64,000 nucleotides of DNA from JAJYSO01 sp964586655 (GTDB lineage: Bacteria > Bacteroidota > Bacteroidia > Flavobacteriales > Flavobacteriaceae), in contig CAZPGY010000010.1 in NCBI GenBank assembly GCA_964586655.1, forward strand, positions 1 to 64,000, written 5' to 3'. Position 1 is the stretch's first letter. Every line of letters starts with the position of its first letter. This document shows positions 1 through 7,525 of the stretch, piece after piece. Below the pieces are notes generated by a model. The model was not told where the DNA came from, made no database searches, and saw only the letters and a list, made by a program, of their open reading frames with translations. Made by a program: the position numbers and the translations under genes.

Positions 1-113
1 AAAACCTTTGAAAAAGTGTAATAATAATGGTCAACGTATTTCAGGACAAGACAACACAACAGTTTAAATACAGGCCAAAAAAACAGAAATAAGCACTAAA
101 AAAACCATTTCAA

Positions 114-1070
114 ATGAAAAATATAATTTTAATCGCTGTCTTTCTCATTTCAGCAAATAACTTCGCACAAGTCAATAGATTTACTAAGTACGAACCTGCT
201 AGATACGAACCAAGATCTTTTGAAGAAATTGCTTTACCTGCGAGAATGCAATATCTGAAGGCAAAAGGAAATTTAAAATATTTAAATAGGCTACAGAAAA
301 GAATACTTAGATTACGCCCAAAAATTAAAAATGAAGTACTCCGCTCAAAATTGGAAAAGCTATACAACATACTATCTAAAATGCAAAATGGGGATTTAGC
401 AAATGCTTCTCAATCTCTTCAAACAGCAGAAAGTATAATTGACAAAATAGTATCTGATTACAATATTTGGGTTAATCAGCAGAATTCAAACCAAGAAAAC
501 GAAAGCAACATAAGAAGTTATGTTACTCAAGGCATAAATTACTATGAAAATAAAGAATATGCTTTAGCAATCAGAAGTTTCTCTGAATATTTAGAATACA
601 ACAGCACCAATACAGATGTATTATTTCTAAGAGCTTTAGCCAAAAGTAATTACGGCGATCGTTATGGTGCAATTAGCGACTATAATAAAATTATTAAATT
701 AAACTCCAATTACCCTATGACACTTAATAATATGGCTACTGTCTATAATAATAAAGCCTATTGTCTATACGGTTTAGAAAATTATGATAAAGCATTACCA
801 TTAGTCCAAAAAGCATTAGAATTGGACAAATCAAAAGATTATATATGGGGTACTCGTGGAGCAGTATATTTAAAATTAGGAAAGTATGAAAAAAGTATAT
901 CTGACTACAATAAAGCAATCAAAATAAAAGAAAAAGGGCTGTATTTTTATCGCAGGGGCTTGGCTTATGCTAAACTTAATAAATTGAAAAAAGCTTGTAA
1001 GGACTTTTCCAAGTCAGAAGATTTAGGATATAAAAAGACCTCAAAGGCAATTGTTAATTATTGTAATTAA
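114..1070 (+). CDS. Secreted TPR-repeat protein, function unknown
   Basis: The 318-residue product begins with a clear Sec signal peptide (residues 1-18, ending N-N-F-A-Q). From about residue 133 it carries tandem tetratricopeptide repeats, with typical A/Y/G spacing such as 'GINYYENKEYALAIRSFSEY' and 'RRGLAYAKLNKLKKACKDFS'. TPRs are protein-docking scaffolds, so an extracytoplasmic adaptor role is inferred; no catalytic motif is visible. Residues 40-130 are basic and helical without recognisable repeats. The gene is visibly more AT-rich than the housekeeping genes after 4900, as is its downstream neighbour, which suggests acquisition together. The ATG at 114 is chosen because the signal peptide starts exactly there. 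Confidence 0.8.
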   Translation: MKNIILIAVFLISANNFAQVNRFTKYEPARYEPRSFEEIALPARMQYLKAKGNLKYLNRLQKRILRLRPKIKNEVLRSKLEKLYNILSKMQNGDLANASQSLQTAESIIDKIVSDYNIWVNQQNSNQENESNIRSYVTQGINYYENKEYALAIRSFSEYLEYNSTNTDVLFLRALAKSNYGDRYGAISDYNKIIKLNSNYPMTLNNMATVYNNKAYCLYGLENYDKALPLVQKALELDKSKDYIWGTRGAVYLKLGKYEKSISDYNKAIKIKEKGLYFYRRGLAYAKLNKLKKACKDFSKSEDLGYKKTSKAIVNYCN

Positions 1071-1108
1071 TTCTAAAAACAGAAAAAATTACTTTAATAC
1101 TAACAACA

Positions 1109-1636
1109 ATGAAAAAATATTATGGAGAAATTAAAGAGATTAATCAAACTGATTTTCAAAAAGAAAAAATCAGTAAATTAAATGTTCGATTCAATAGGTG
1201 GCACGATAAACAAATTAACCTCCTAACATTTCTCATAAATTTGGTTTTTACTTTAAGCTCTATTGCTCTAGGCCTGATAATAAATAATTATGACAAAAAT
1301 ATTTTTCAAAAGACAATTTGTAGTACTGTACCAATTGGAAAAATCGTAGCTGTTTTTCTATTTTTCTCCATTGTTTTAGGGTTAATTGCGCTTTTTTTTA
1401 GATTTTTCGACTTTAAGTATACAAAAGACAAGATAAAATACAGAAAATTGAAATTTAAAGTCCAGAAAAATTTAAAATTCGAAGCCGAAAAAGATTACAC
1501 GGCTAAAACCTGTCAAAAACAAATAGATAAATTCGATATTTTTATAAAATATTTAGGGAAATTAACTTTGATTTTCTTTGCTTTACAATCCCTTATGTAT
1601 TTGTTTGCTTTATTTGCTTTAATAATTTTATTGTAA
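1109..1636 (+). CDS. Small three-helix membrane protein, function unknown
   Basis: I do not recognise this 175-residue protein. It has a charged N-terminus (1-37), then hydrophobic helices at about 38-58, 77-99 and 150-174. A lysine-rich, probably cytoplasmic loop (102-148) separates helices 2 and 3, and the last helix ends the protein. The gene starts 38 bases after the TPR gene on the same strand and shares its strong AT bias, so the two may form a transferred pair. It ends just before the IS21-type left end at 1662, so the mobile element does not interrupt it. Confidence 0.65.
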   Translation: MKKYYGEIKEINQTDFQKEKISKLNVRFNRWHDKQINLLTFLINLVFTLSSIALGLIINNYDKNIFQKTICSTVPIGKIVAVFLFFSIVLGLIALFFRFFDFKYTKDKIKYRKLKFKVQKNLKFEAEKDYTAKTCQKQIDKFDIFIKYLGKLTLIFFALQSLMYLFALFALIILL

Positions 1637-1799
1637 ATTATGAAATATTCTATCTAATGGTGGCTATTCCGGTTTGATTTGTGCCAGCTATTACGGTTCA
1701 AATTGTGCCAATTTAGTTTTTGAACTGATTAAATTACGGTTTGATTTGTGCCACTTTTTGAAAGATCAAGTTAGCTTGTCTTCTTTTTTAAGATAAGTT

Positions 1800-1892
1800 A
1801 TGGCAAACACACTTGATCCTATGAACTTAAAACAAATTCTAAGCCTGCATAAAGACGGGCTTGTAAGCTTCCCCAAAATCAGGACCGCTTAA
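1800..1892 (+). pseudogene. Truncated IS21 transposase gene (IstA N-terminus)
   Basis: The frame opening at ATG 1800 reads MANTLDPMNLKQILSLHKDG, which resembles the start of IstA transposases just before their helix-turn-helix ('...HSNRKIA'). After the leucine codon ending at 1862 the frame runs into an unrelated 28-base insertion-sequence end (1863-1890) and stops at 1892. The DDE catalytic region and the istB ATPase gene are absent, so the gene is dead. Its position, about 45 bases inside the third left-end repeat, is where istA normally starts. Confidence 0.6.
1863..1890 (+). repeat. IS66-like end fragment, copy 1
   Basis: The 28 bases starting GTAAGCTTCCCCAAAATCAG recur at 3100-3127 in the same orientation with two mismatches. 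The GTAAGC start followed by C- and A-runs resembles the terminal repeats of IS66-family elements (family knowledge from memory). It breaks the IstA frame exactly at its first base. No inverted partner was found, so only one end type survives. Confidence 0.45.
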
Positions 1893-2149
1893 AATTGTCA
1901 TAATTGAAGGTTTTTGTTAATCATCTGCTAAGTTAGGCGATAATAGATAAAGGTTGCCGTGGGTATAGTTCAACAGGCAGTTAACGGTTAAAATTCAATG
2001 ATCGGTTTTCTTTTGCTCGGGTCGGTGTTTAAACCGAAGTTTAAGCTTCTTTGCCACCTTAGCACAAAGCCATAACCCGTTGCAGGTGAGCATTAAAGAA
2101 AACTTAGTTTCAATTTGACAAGTATAAAAAAAGGAGTAACTTTGGTATT
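1893..2149. other. Non-coding stretch inside the island
   Basis: No coding frame is convincing here. The part from 2030 to 2100 (TTTGCCACC, CATAACCCGTTGCAGG) looks like the spacer DNA that often separates small cassette genes in Bacteroidota genomes, but no defined element can be named. Confidence 0.4.
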
Positions 2150-2377
2150 ATGAAAGTAGTAAAGCTAAACATACTTGAAAACGTGGATGTGAATTCCGAT
2201 GATCTCGCAATGATAGTTGCCAGTCAGCTCTACGAGCAAGGAAAACTATCCCTTGGACAGGTTGCCGAAATAGCGGGACTGACTAAACGTGCTTTTGCGG
2301 AACTATTGGGAAGAGTCAACATCTCAATCTTCAACTATCCCGAATCTGACCTATCAAGAGACGTTGCCAATGCCTAA
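2150..2377 (+). CDS. UPF0175-family antitoxin
   Basis: The 75-residue protein matches the UPF0175 pattern: an N-terminal strand, then a helical part 'LYEQGKLSLGQVAEIAGLTK' followed by a short tail 'FNYPESDL'. UPF0175 proteins are VapB-like antitoxins normally encoded just upstream of a PIN-domain (DUF3368) RNase toxin. Here the toxin frame starts inside the antitoxin 3' end (ATG 2370, 8-base overlap), the usual coupling, but it is truncated. The antitoxin itself looks complete. Confidence 0.75.
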   Translation: MKVVKLNILENVDVNSDDLAMIVASQLYEQGKLSLGQVAEIAGLTKRAFAELLGRVNISIFNYPESDLSRDVANA

Positions 2378-2450
2378 GACAATTATTGCTGATACCAGTT
2401 GCCTAATAATCCTCTCAAAGATTAAAAAATTTAATACTTTTATCTTGTGA
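2370..2450 (+). pseudogene. Truncated PIN-domain toxin (VapC/DUF3368-like)
   Basis: Only 26 codons remain, opening M-P-K-T-I-I-A-D-T-S-C-L-I. The I-A-D-T-S segment holds the first conserved acidic residue (Asp8) of PIN nucleases. The later acidic residues that complete the Mg2+ site are missing, because the frame stops at 2448-2450. The stop overlaps the GTG start of the TMEM175 gene, so the rest of the toxin has been replaced by foreign DNA. The fragment cannot be an active RNase. It is too short for ordinary gene finders. Confidence 0.6.
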
Positions 2451-3073
2451 ATAAAACTTCAGGCTCAAATACAAGCACACTGCAACTGGAACGCTTAGTG
2501 TTTTTTAGCGATGCTCTTTTTGCCATTGCCATTACGCTCTTGATTATGGACATCAAGACTCCATTCCAAGAGCATTTTTCAAATCAAGATTTATTGAAAG
2601 CTCTGAGGAATATCTTGCCCGAACTCTTTGGATTTGTCATTAGCTTTTTTGTGATTGCCGCATTTTGGGTTCACCACCGCACCGTTTTTAGTTATGTGGC
2701 TAAATTTGACCCCAAACTAATGTGGATCAACATTTTCTTCTTGTTTTTTATTGTTTTACTGCCTTTTAGTACGGATGTTTTTGCGATTTATGGCCATCTG
2801 GAAGTGGCAACCAGTTTGTACACCCTAAACATTTTGTGTGCAGGAATCATGAACTTTTTGTGCATGCGTTACGTCGTAAAGTCAAAACAGGGTATCTCAA
2901 AAGGACTGGGGAACAAAAAAGACATCCGATTGATATATGCCACCATATTGGCCATCCCGAGCTGGATGGGAATTTGTTGGGTAATCGGACTCCTGACTCA
3001 ACCAGGAATTGGAGATTTATTCCTGTTTGGACTCGCCTTTGTGATGCCACTTACCCAAAAGTTGTTTTCTTGA
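2447..3073 (+). CDS. TMEM175-family potassium channel
   Basis: The 208-residue protein carries the TMEM175 (DUF1211) signature F-S-D-A-L-F-A-I-A-I-T-L-L in its first helix (about residues 20-32). About six transmembrane segments follow. In this family the first-helix FSD motif lines the pore of a tetrameric K+ channel, so K+ leak across the inner membrane is the likely role. The start is a GTG at 2447 that overlaps the stop of the broken toxin by four bases. No in-frame ATG precedes the signature. It is cargo of the IS21-bounded island. Confidence 0.8.
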   Translation: MNKTSGSNTSTLQLERLVFFSDALFAIAITLLIMDIKTPFQEHFSNQDLLKALRNILPELFGFVISFFVIAAFWVHHRTVFSYVAKFDPKLMWINIFFLFFIVLLPFSTDVFAIYGHLEVATSLYTLNILCAGIMNFLCMRYVVKSKQGISKGLGNKKDIRLIYATILAIPSWMGICWVIGLLTQPGIGDLFLFGLAFVMPLTQKLFS

Positions 3074-3099
3074 AAACCTTATAATAAACGAGCCTCACT

Positions 3100-3127
3100 G
3101 TAAGCTTCCCCAAAATTAGGACAGCTT
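3100..3127 (+). repeat. IS66-like end fragment, copy 2
   Basis: This is a direct copy (26 of 28 bases) of the sequence at 1863-1890, located between the TMEM175 gene and the parDE operon. The two copies bracket the antitoxin/TMEM175 segment, so that segment may have moved or recombined as a unit between them. Confidence 0.45.
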
Positions 3128-3190
3128 CAAGCCGCCGGACGTTATCTGCAAGCATTTCAGATCAGAACCCTGACAAATAATTCGGATTTA

Positions 3191-3207
3191 ATACCAATAT
3201 TTGGTAT
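3191..3207. promoter_or_regulatory. Palindromic operator candidate for parDE
   Basis: ATACCAA-tat-TTGGTAT is a perfect 7-base inverted repeat with a 3-base centre, 21 bases upstream of the ParD ATG. Ribbon-helix-helix antitoxins usually autorepress at such short palindromes. This is inferred from position only. Confidence 0.5.
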
Positions 3208-3228
3208 ATTTGAATCAAATTGAAAATT

Positions 3229-3480
3229 ATGGCTAAAAACACATCAATTTTGTTGGGCGATTATTTTGACAACTTTATAAACCAACAAATCAAAAGCGGA
3301 AAATTTTCTTCGGCAAGTGAAGTTGTGCGAGCAGCTTTAAGAATGTTTGAGTTTGAGGAATCTAAAAAAACGGAACTGATAAACGAACTTGAAAAAGGAG
3401 AAAAATCAGGTTTTGTAAAAGAATTTAACAGAGATAAATTCCGAAAAGAACTTCATCAAAAGCATCTCGCTAAAAAGTGA
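3229..3480 (+). CDS. ParD-type antitoxin (ribbon-helix-helix)
   Basis: The 83-residue protein from ATG 3229 shows the CC2985/ParD pattern: 'TSILLGDYFDNFINQQIKSG', then F-S-S-A-S-E-V-V-R-A-A-L-R, then a charged C-terminal tail that would wrap the toxin. An upstream in-frame TTG at 3220 would add three residues but is less likely. The stop codon overlaps the GTG start of the toxin gene by four bases, so the pair is translationally coupled. The antitoxin should neutralise ParE and repress the operon through the palindrome at 3191. Confidence 0.85.
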   Translation: MAKNTSILLGDYFDNFINQQIKSGKFSSASEVVRAALRMFEFEESKKTELINELEKGEKSGFVKEFNRDKFRKELHQKHLAKK

Positions 3481-3776
3481 ATTGTAAAATAAGCATTGAG
3501 GCGAAAGATGATATTGAGAAGATTTGGTTTTACATTTTTGAAAATTGGTCATTACAACAAGCCGACCGTTATTTTGATTTGATAATGGACGAAATCGAAT
3601 ACATTGCTAAAAATCCAAAATCCGGAAAAGATTTTAGCGATGTGAGAAAAGGATATTTGAGAACTCGAATAAAATCGCATTTCATTTTCTATAGACTGAA
3701 TAAGGAACAAAATGAAGTGGAAATTATCAGGGTTCTTCATCAAAGGATGGACGTTGAAAACAGACTGAACGAATAA
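3477..3776 (+). CDS. ParE/RelE-family toxin
   Basis: The 99-residue protein starts at GTG 3477 and shows the ParE fold signature: 'A-K-D-D-I-E-K-I-W' in the first helix, 'N-P-K-S-G-K' in the loop, 'G-Y-L-R-T-R' and 'H-F-I-F-Y-R' strands, and a C-terminal 'IIRVLHQRMDVE'. ParE toxins poison DNA gyrase, whereas RelE relatives cut mRNA; the I-R-V-L-H-Q-R-M-D ending and the ParD partner favour ParE. The gene is full length and the module looks intact, unlike the UPF0175 module upstream. Confidence 0.85.
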   Translation: MNCKISIEAKDDIEKIWFYIFENWSLQQADRYFDLIMDEIEYIAKNPKSGKDFSDVRKGYLRTRIKSHFIFYRLNKEQNEVEIIRVLHQRMDVENRLNE

Positions 3777-3798
3777 AAGTATGGCTGCCCACAACAAC

Positions 3799-3918
3799 TA
3801 AGGTTTCGTTGGGCTCGCAGGGTCAACAATGAAACGCCCTGTTGAGGACACTTCGGTTTGCATTAGGATACTGTTCTAAAAATGGAGGCCTACAAGCCCA
3901 CAACAAACCGAATCCTAA
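3799..3918. repeat. Imperfect inverted repeat downstream of parE
   Basis: GGTTTCGTTGGGCTCGCAGG (about 3802-3821) is mirrored by CCTACAAGCCCACAACAAACC (about 3889-3909, with mismatches) across roughly 70 bases. It may be a terminator-like hairpin or the border of a former cassette. No known element was recognised. Confidence 0.35.
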
Positions 3919-3997
3919 AAATAGCACAGTTTGAACCGAAATCGTCGGCACAAATCGACTGAAATCACTGGCACAAATCAATCCGTAATAGCTGGTA

Positions 3998-4849
3998 TTA
4001 CTCTTCCTGTTGCAGAGGTTTATAAATTTTTATTTTTTCTTTTAGGAACTGCTGAATATAAGGAATGTTCTTGAGGTTTACCTGATTGGGAAAATCCTTA
4101 AAAGAGAAGCAATAATAGATGAAGTTATTGATTTTATATTCCGGGAGTTTCAACTCTTCAAGAAAAAATTTAGGGGTTAACAACTGAATGATCTTCTCTC
4201 TTTTGGCTTCTATTCTAATATATTTCAATTGCCGAAGAATCATTTTGTCTCGACCGCTCAGTACGCTGATAAATTTGGCCAATCCGCCATTGGTCCTTAG
4301 GTAATGCACCTGTCTTTCTTGAATGCTCATCGGTGCGTCGCGCCGTATTCCAAAACCAACTTCGGCCTGGTTAAAGCTTTCTATTTTGGGCAGGTCATCT
4401 TTTAAATCGCCACTGAGGTCAATACTGCTAAGATGTACGGTAGGCATCACGTTTACGGCTTTTTCTAAATGAACAAGCCAGTAGGACTTGGCCAGTATTT
4501 CTCGGGTTATTTTCACTTGTTTGGGTTGGTATTGGATGGCCGAAAAATAAAGCGTGTCTCCCAAAGCCGCCCAAACCTTAAAGTGGCCTCCGGGCTCGCT
4601 CACCGTTCCGGTTTGTGCCGTCAGGTTGATGATGTTGATTTGAAAGCCTTTGATAGAGTCAGCAATAACTTGGCCTTCTATCTGGTTTTTTTCTTGGGCA
4701 AAGAGGCTTGTTGAGAGGCAGTACGGCAACAGAAAGAGGAAGGTTAAAAAAACCTTGGGGTTCTTCTTTCGGCCAAAAACAACCGAGGTGTCTTTAAGGG
4801 AGATTTCAGTAAAATTCAAACAAAAACCCGATATATGATGTTGAGGCAT
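3998..4849 (-). CDS. Secreted protein with carboxypeptidase-like regulatory domain
   Basis: The 283-residue product has a hydrophobic export segment at about residues 33-51 (ending S-L-F-A-Q) and then a CarboxypepD_reg-like beta-sandwich (about 57-130), starting 'IEGQVIADSIKG' with '...GHFKVWAALGDTLYFSAIQY'. The C-terminal half (about 140-283) is the helical tail common in Bacteroidota proteins of this type. Envelope location is likely; the molecular role is unknown. The 32 residues before the export segment are unusual, but no better start codon was found. The TAA stop lies only five bases from the IS21-type right end, so the element inserted just behind the gene. Confidence 0.7.
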   Translation of the reverse strand: MPQHHISGFCLNFTEISLKDTSVVFGRKKNPKVFLTFLFLLPYCLSTSLFAQEKNQIEGQVIADSIKGFQINIINLTAQTGTVSEPGGHFKVWAALGDTLYFSAIQYQPKQVKITREILAKSYWLVHLEKAVNVMPTVHLSSIDLSGDLKDDLPKIESFNQAEVGFGIRRDAPMSIQERQVHYLRTNGGLAKFISVLSGRDKMILRQLKYIRIEAKREKIIQLLTPKFFLEELKLPEYKINNFIYYCFSFKDFPNQVNLKNIPYIQQFLKEKIKIYKPLQQEE

Positions 4850-4936
4850 ACAATATCGGGTCTTGATTTAATTTATGAAAACCGATTAACACAAATTTAT
4901 AATCGCATTTGCCGAATTAGACAATGGTGCACCGGT

Positions 4937-6838
4937 TTACAGGGTTTCTTTTAACCATTTAAAAAACTCTCTTTGCCAGATCATGGCATTTTGAGGTTTG
5001 AGCACCCAATGATTTTCGTTGGGGAAATAAAGCAGTTTGCTTTTTATTCCTTGTAATTGTGCAGCCTGAAATGCACCGAGTCCTTGTTCTATGGGGACGC
5101 GATAATCTTTTCCTCCCTGAATAATCAAGATGGGGGTATCCCAGTTTTGCACATAATTCACCGGATTGTACTCGTGATAACCGCGCTGGGCTGCCACATT
5201 GTCTTTGTCCCAATAGGGGCCGCCCAAATCGTGATTGACAAAAAATAATTCTTCGGTAGTTCCATACATGGCACGGGTGTCAAAGACGCCATCGTGGGCG
5301 ATAAAGGTTTTGAAGCGGTCGTTGTCGTTCCCGGCCAACCAAAATACAGAGTACCCACCAAAACTGGCACCTATGGCTCCAAGTCGGTCTTCGTCTACAT
5401 AAGGCTCTTTTGCCAATGCGTCAATGGCATCTAAATAATCCTGCATGGCTCCTTCGCCCCAGTGTTCGCTAATGGCTTCGTTCCATTTTACACCGTGCCC
5501 GGGCATGCCGCGTCGGTTGGGAGCGACTACAATATAGCCTTGCGATGCCATCAGTTGAAAATTCCAACGACGAGAGTAAAATTGAGAAAGTGGAGATTGT
5601 GGGCCTCCTTGGCAATAAAGAAGAGTAGGGTAGGTTTTGTTTTTGTCGAAGTGAGGAGGATAAATCACCCACACCAACATCTTGTGGCCATCTTGAGTGG
5701 TGACATACCGTTTTTCAACAGTAGGCAAGTCAAATTGCTGATAGAGCTCAAGATTGACAAAAGTGAGCTGCTTAAAAGTATGTGCGTTCAAATCAAAGGA
5801 GAAAATTTCTGTCGCATGATTCATATCGGTTCGGGTGATCAATAACTGATTGTCCAGCTGTGCCATGATGCCGGTGACATCAAATTGACCTTCTGAAATT
5901 TGCGTTATCTTCACTTCGTCTCTTTTGCTTTTGGGCACATTGACTTTAAAAAGCTGTATGGTTCCGTCTGTGGGCGCTGTAAAATAAAGAAGATCGCCAT
6001 TTTGCCCCCAGATATAAGAAAAAACAGTGCCATCCCAATCGGCAGTTAAATTGAGCGGCTCTCCTTTTTGAAGTACAACAATGTCGTTTTTATCGGCTTC
6101 ATAGCCCGGAGTATCCATCTGTAACCAAGCCAAAACCCCTTGGGAAGAAAACTTTGGATTGGTGTCATACCCATCGTTTTTATGGGTAAGATTTTCAGTC
6201 TTTCGGGTTTCGAGGTTGTATCGATAGATGTCGGTATTGGTGCTGGTGGCATAATTGGTGCCGGCCAATTTTTTGGAAATATAATAAATATGCTCGCTTT
6301 TGGGGCCCCAGATATAATCTTCATCTCCACCAAAAGGAGCTTGCGGCGTGTAGTAGGGCTGCCCTTTCATAATATCCATTCCCGATTCGGCATTTACCGG
6401 TTTGTAGAAAACGTGCTTGTAGCTGCCGTCATTGTAGTGGTCCCAATGGCGATAATCCAGGCCTGTGATGATATAAACCTCGCTTTTGGGCATGTCTTTA
6501 TAAACATCTTTTCCCAAAACATCCTTTACCGGAACATCTTTGTGATACAATTTGTATTTGCCGTTGGGAGAAATGTTTTTATTTCGATAGTCCATATCTT
6601 CTTTAGAAACTTCGTATGCCGTTCCTCCTTGGATTGACATTCGGTAATATTGGGTGTCAAATTTGTTTTCGGCCACATTGGGGGTCTTGACTTTGTAGTA
6701 AAAATGCTGCCCGTCTTGAGAAATGCCGATGGGGCTGACGTCTTTTACGCTCCATAAATCCTTTGGTGCCATAGTGTTTTGTGCAAATAAAAAGCCGGCA
6801 CATAAAAGAGCCAGCACTACTGTTATTCCTTTTTTCAT
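4937..6838 (-). CDS. S9-family serine peptidase (dipeptidyl/acylaminoacyl peptidase type)
   Basis: This is a 633-residue exported peptidase with a Sec signal peptide (residues 1-19, ending L-F-A-Q). An N-terminal beta-propeller spans about 30-380, with repeated D-x-x-x-F-S/Y-x-W-like blades. The C-terminal alpha/beta hydrolase has its nucleophile in G-A-S-F-G-G-Y (Ser492), the acid in G-G-K-D-Y-R-V-P (Asp578) and the base in N-E-N-H-W (His610). This order and spacing are those of family S9. It should release short N-terminal peptides in the periplasm. It is transcribed alone and lies divergent from the bacilliredoxin gene. Confidence 0.9.
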   Translation of the reverse strand: MKKGITVVLALLCAGFLFAQNTMAPKDLWSVKDVSPIGISQDGQHFYYKVKTPNVAENKFDTQYYRMSIQGGTAYEVSKEDMDYRNKNISPNGKYKLYHKDVPVKDVLGKDVYKDMPKSEVYIITGLDYRHWDHYNDGSYKHVFYKPVNAESGMDIMKGQPYYTPQAPFGGDEDYIWGPKSEHIYYISKKLAGTNYATSTNTDIYRYNLETRKTENLTHKNDGYDTNPKFSSQGVLAWLQMDTPGYEADKNDIVVLQKGEPLNLTADWDGTVFSYIWGQNGDLLYFTAPTDGTIQLFKVNVPKSKRDEVKITQISEGQFDVTGIMAQLDNQLLITRTDMNHATEIFSFDLNAHTFKQLTFVNLELYQQFDLPTVEKRYVTTQDGHKMLVWVIYPPHFDKNKTYPTLLYCQGGPQSPLSQFYSRRWNFQLMASQGYIVVAPNRRGMPGHGVKWNEAISEHWGEGAMQDYLDAIDALAKEPYVDEDRLGAIGASFGGYSVFWLAGNDNDRFKTFIAHDGVFDTRAMYGTTEELFFVNHDLGGPYWDKDNVAAQRGYHEYNPVNYVQNWDTPILIIQGGKDYRVPIEQGLGAFQAAQLQGIKSKLLYFPNENHWVLKPQNAMIWQREFFKWLKETL

Positions 6839-7000
6839 GTTGATATGATTTGAAAGACAAACTTACTCAAAATATTTATTTTTTGGGAAATTAATGGCGA
6901 TATCTCTTCTGAGCATTTTGAAACCATTCAACAAAACCTCTCTATTTCGGACAGCGATATCTTAAATTGAAAAAAACGTTTTAAAAAGGCATTAATTTTG

Positions 7001-7008
7001 TACCTTTG
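7001..7008 (+). promoter_or_regulatory. -7 promoter element of the bacilliredoxin gene
   Basis: TACCTTTG fits the Bacteroidota -7 consensus TAnnTTTG and lies 34 bases before the ATG at 7042. The -33 region is only a T-run (6979-6982), 18 bases upstream. Confidence 0.6.
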
Positions 7009-7041
7009 CGGTGAATTACAGAACCTTAAAAACTTATAGAT

Positions 7042-7452
7042 ATGTACCCACCAGAATTAGTAAAACCCATGCGCGAAGAATTGACAGACGCCGGTTTCAC
7101 CGAGTTATTGACTCCTGAAGCAGTTGATGAGGCCATGAAACAAAAAGGGACTTCCTTGGTCGTTATCAATTCGGTTTGTGGATGTGCTGCTGCCAATGCG
7201 CGCCCCGGAGTGGTTGAAGCTTTAAAAGCCGATAAAAAACCGGATCACCTCTATACCTCTTTTGCCGGAGTGGACATGGATGCCGTTGAAAAAGCACGTG
7301 CTCACATGGTGCCATTCCCGCCGAGCTCGCCTTCTATGGCATTGTTTAAAGATGGTGAATTGGTTCACATGCTCGAACGCCATCACATTGAAGGCCGACC
7401 TGCTGAACTCATTGCCGAAAACCTTAAGCAGGCTTTTGAAGACTATTGCTAA
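7042..7452 (+). CDS. BrxA/BrxB-family bacilliredoxin
   Basis: The 136-residue thioredoxin-fold protein carries the C-G-C active site of the YphP/YqiW family (Cys46-Gly47-Cys48, in S-V-C-G-C-A-A-A-N-A-R-P-G). The length is normal for the family. In Firmicutes these proteins remove bacillithiol from mixed disulfides. Many Bacteroidota also encode the family, so a thiol-redox repair role in the cytosol is likely, though the partner thiol is not shown here. A hairpin terminator at 7492 follows. Confidence 0.9.
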   Translation: MYPPELVKPMREELTDAGFTELLTPEAVDEAMKQKGTSLVVINSVCGCAAANARPGVVEALKADKKPDHLYTSFAGVDMDAVEKARAHMVPFPPSSPSMALFKDGELVHMLERHHIEGRPAELIAENLKQAFEDYC

Positions 7453-7490
7453 ACGCATAGCTTTCTCGCATTGCTAATAAAGCTTATCAA

Positions 7491-7525
7491 GACCCTCAAA
7501 GGCGTTTCCTTTGGGGGTTTATTAT
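7491..7525. terminator. Bidirectional terminator between brx and the rRNA methyltransferase gene
   Basis: ACCCTCAAAGG-cgttt-CCTTTGGGGGT (7492-7518) forms an 11-bp stem with one G-U pair. A T-rich tract follows on the plus strand. The two flanking genes are convergent. Confidence 0.75.

Larger units (their letters stand above)
1662..3993. mobile_element. IS21-type element remnant carrying cargo genes (terminal repeats without transposase)
   Basis: The outermost 25 bases on the left (1662-1686) match the reverse complement of 3969-3993 at 22 of 25 positions. Each end has several internal copies of the same site: left at 1662-1686, 1686-1710 and 1733-1753; right at 3969-3993, 3947-3961 and 3924-3938. 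All contain a GATTTGTGCC or CAAATTGTGCC core. IS21-family elements are known for such multiple transposase-binding repeats at each end. Only the first 21 codons of an IstA-like gene remain (1800). The 2.3 kb interior, about the size of an intact IS21 element, holds toxin-antitoxin and channel genes instead. No target duplication could be identified. Two unrelated IS21 fragments left side by side would be the alternative reading. Confidence 0.65.

Noticed and set aside
2836..3084. Plus- and minus-strand frames inside the TMEM175 gene
   Set aside because: They are shadows of the clearly recognisable channel protein.
3783..3998. Integron attC site
   Set aside because: No RYYYAAC/GTTRRRY core pair could be placed and no integrase is visible.
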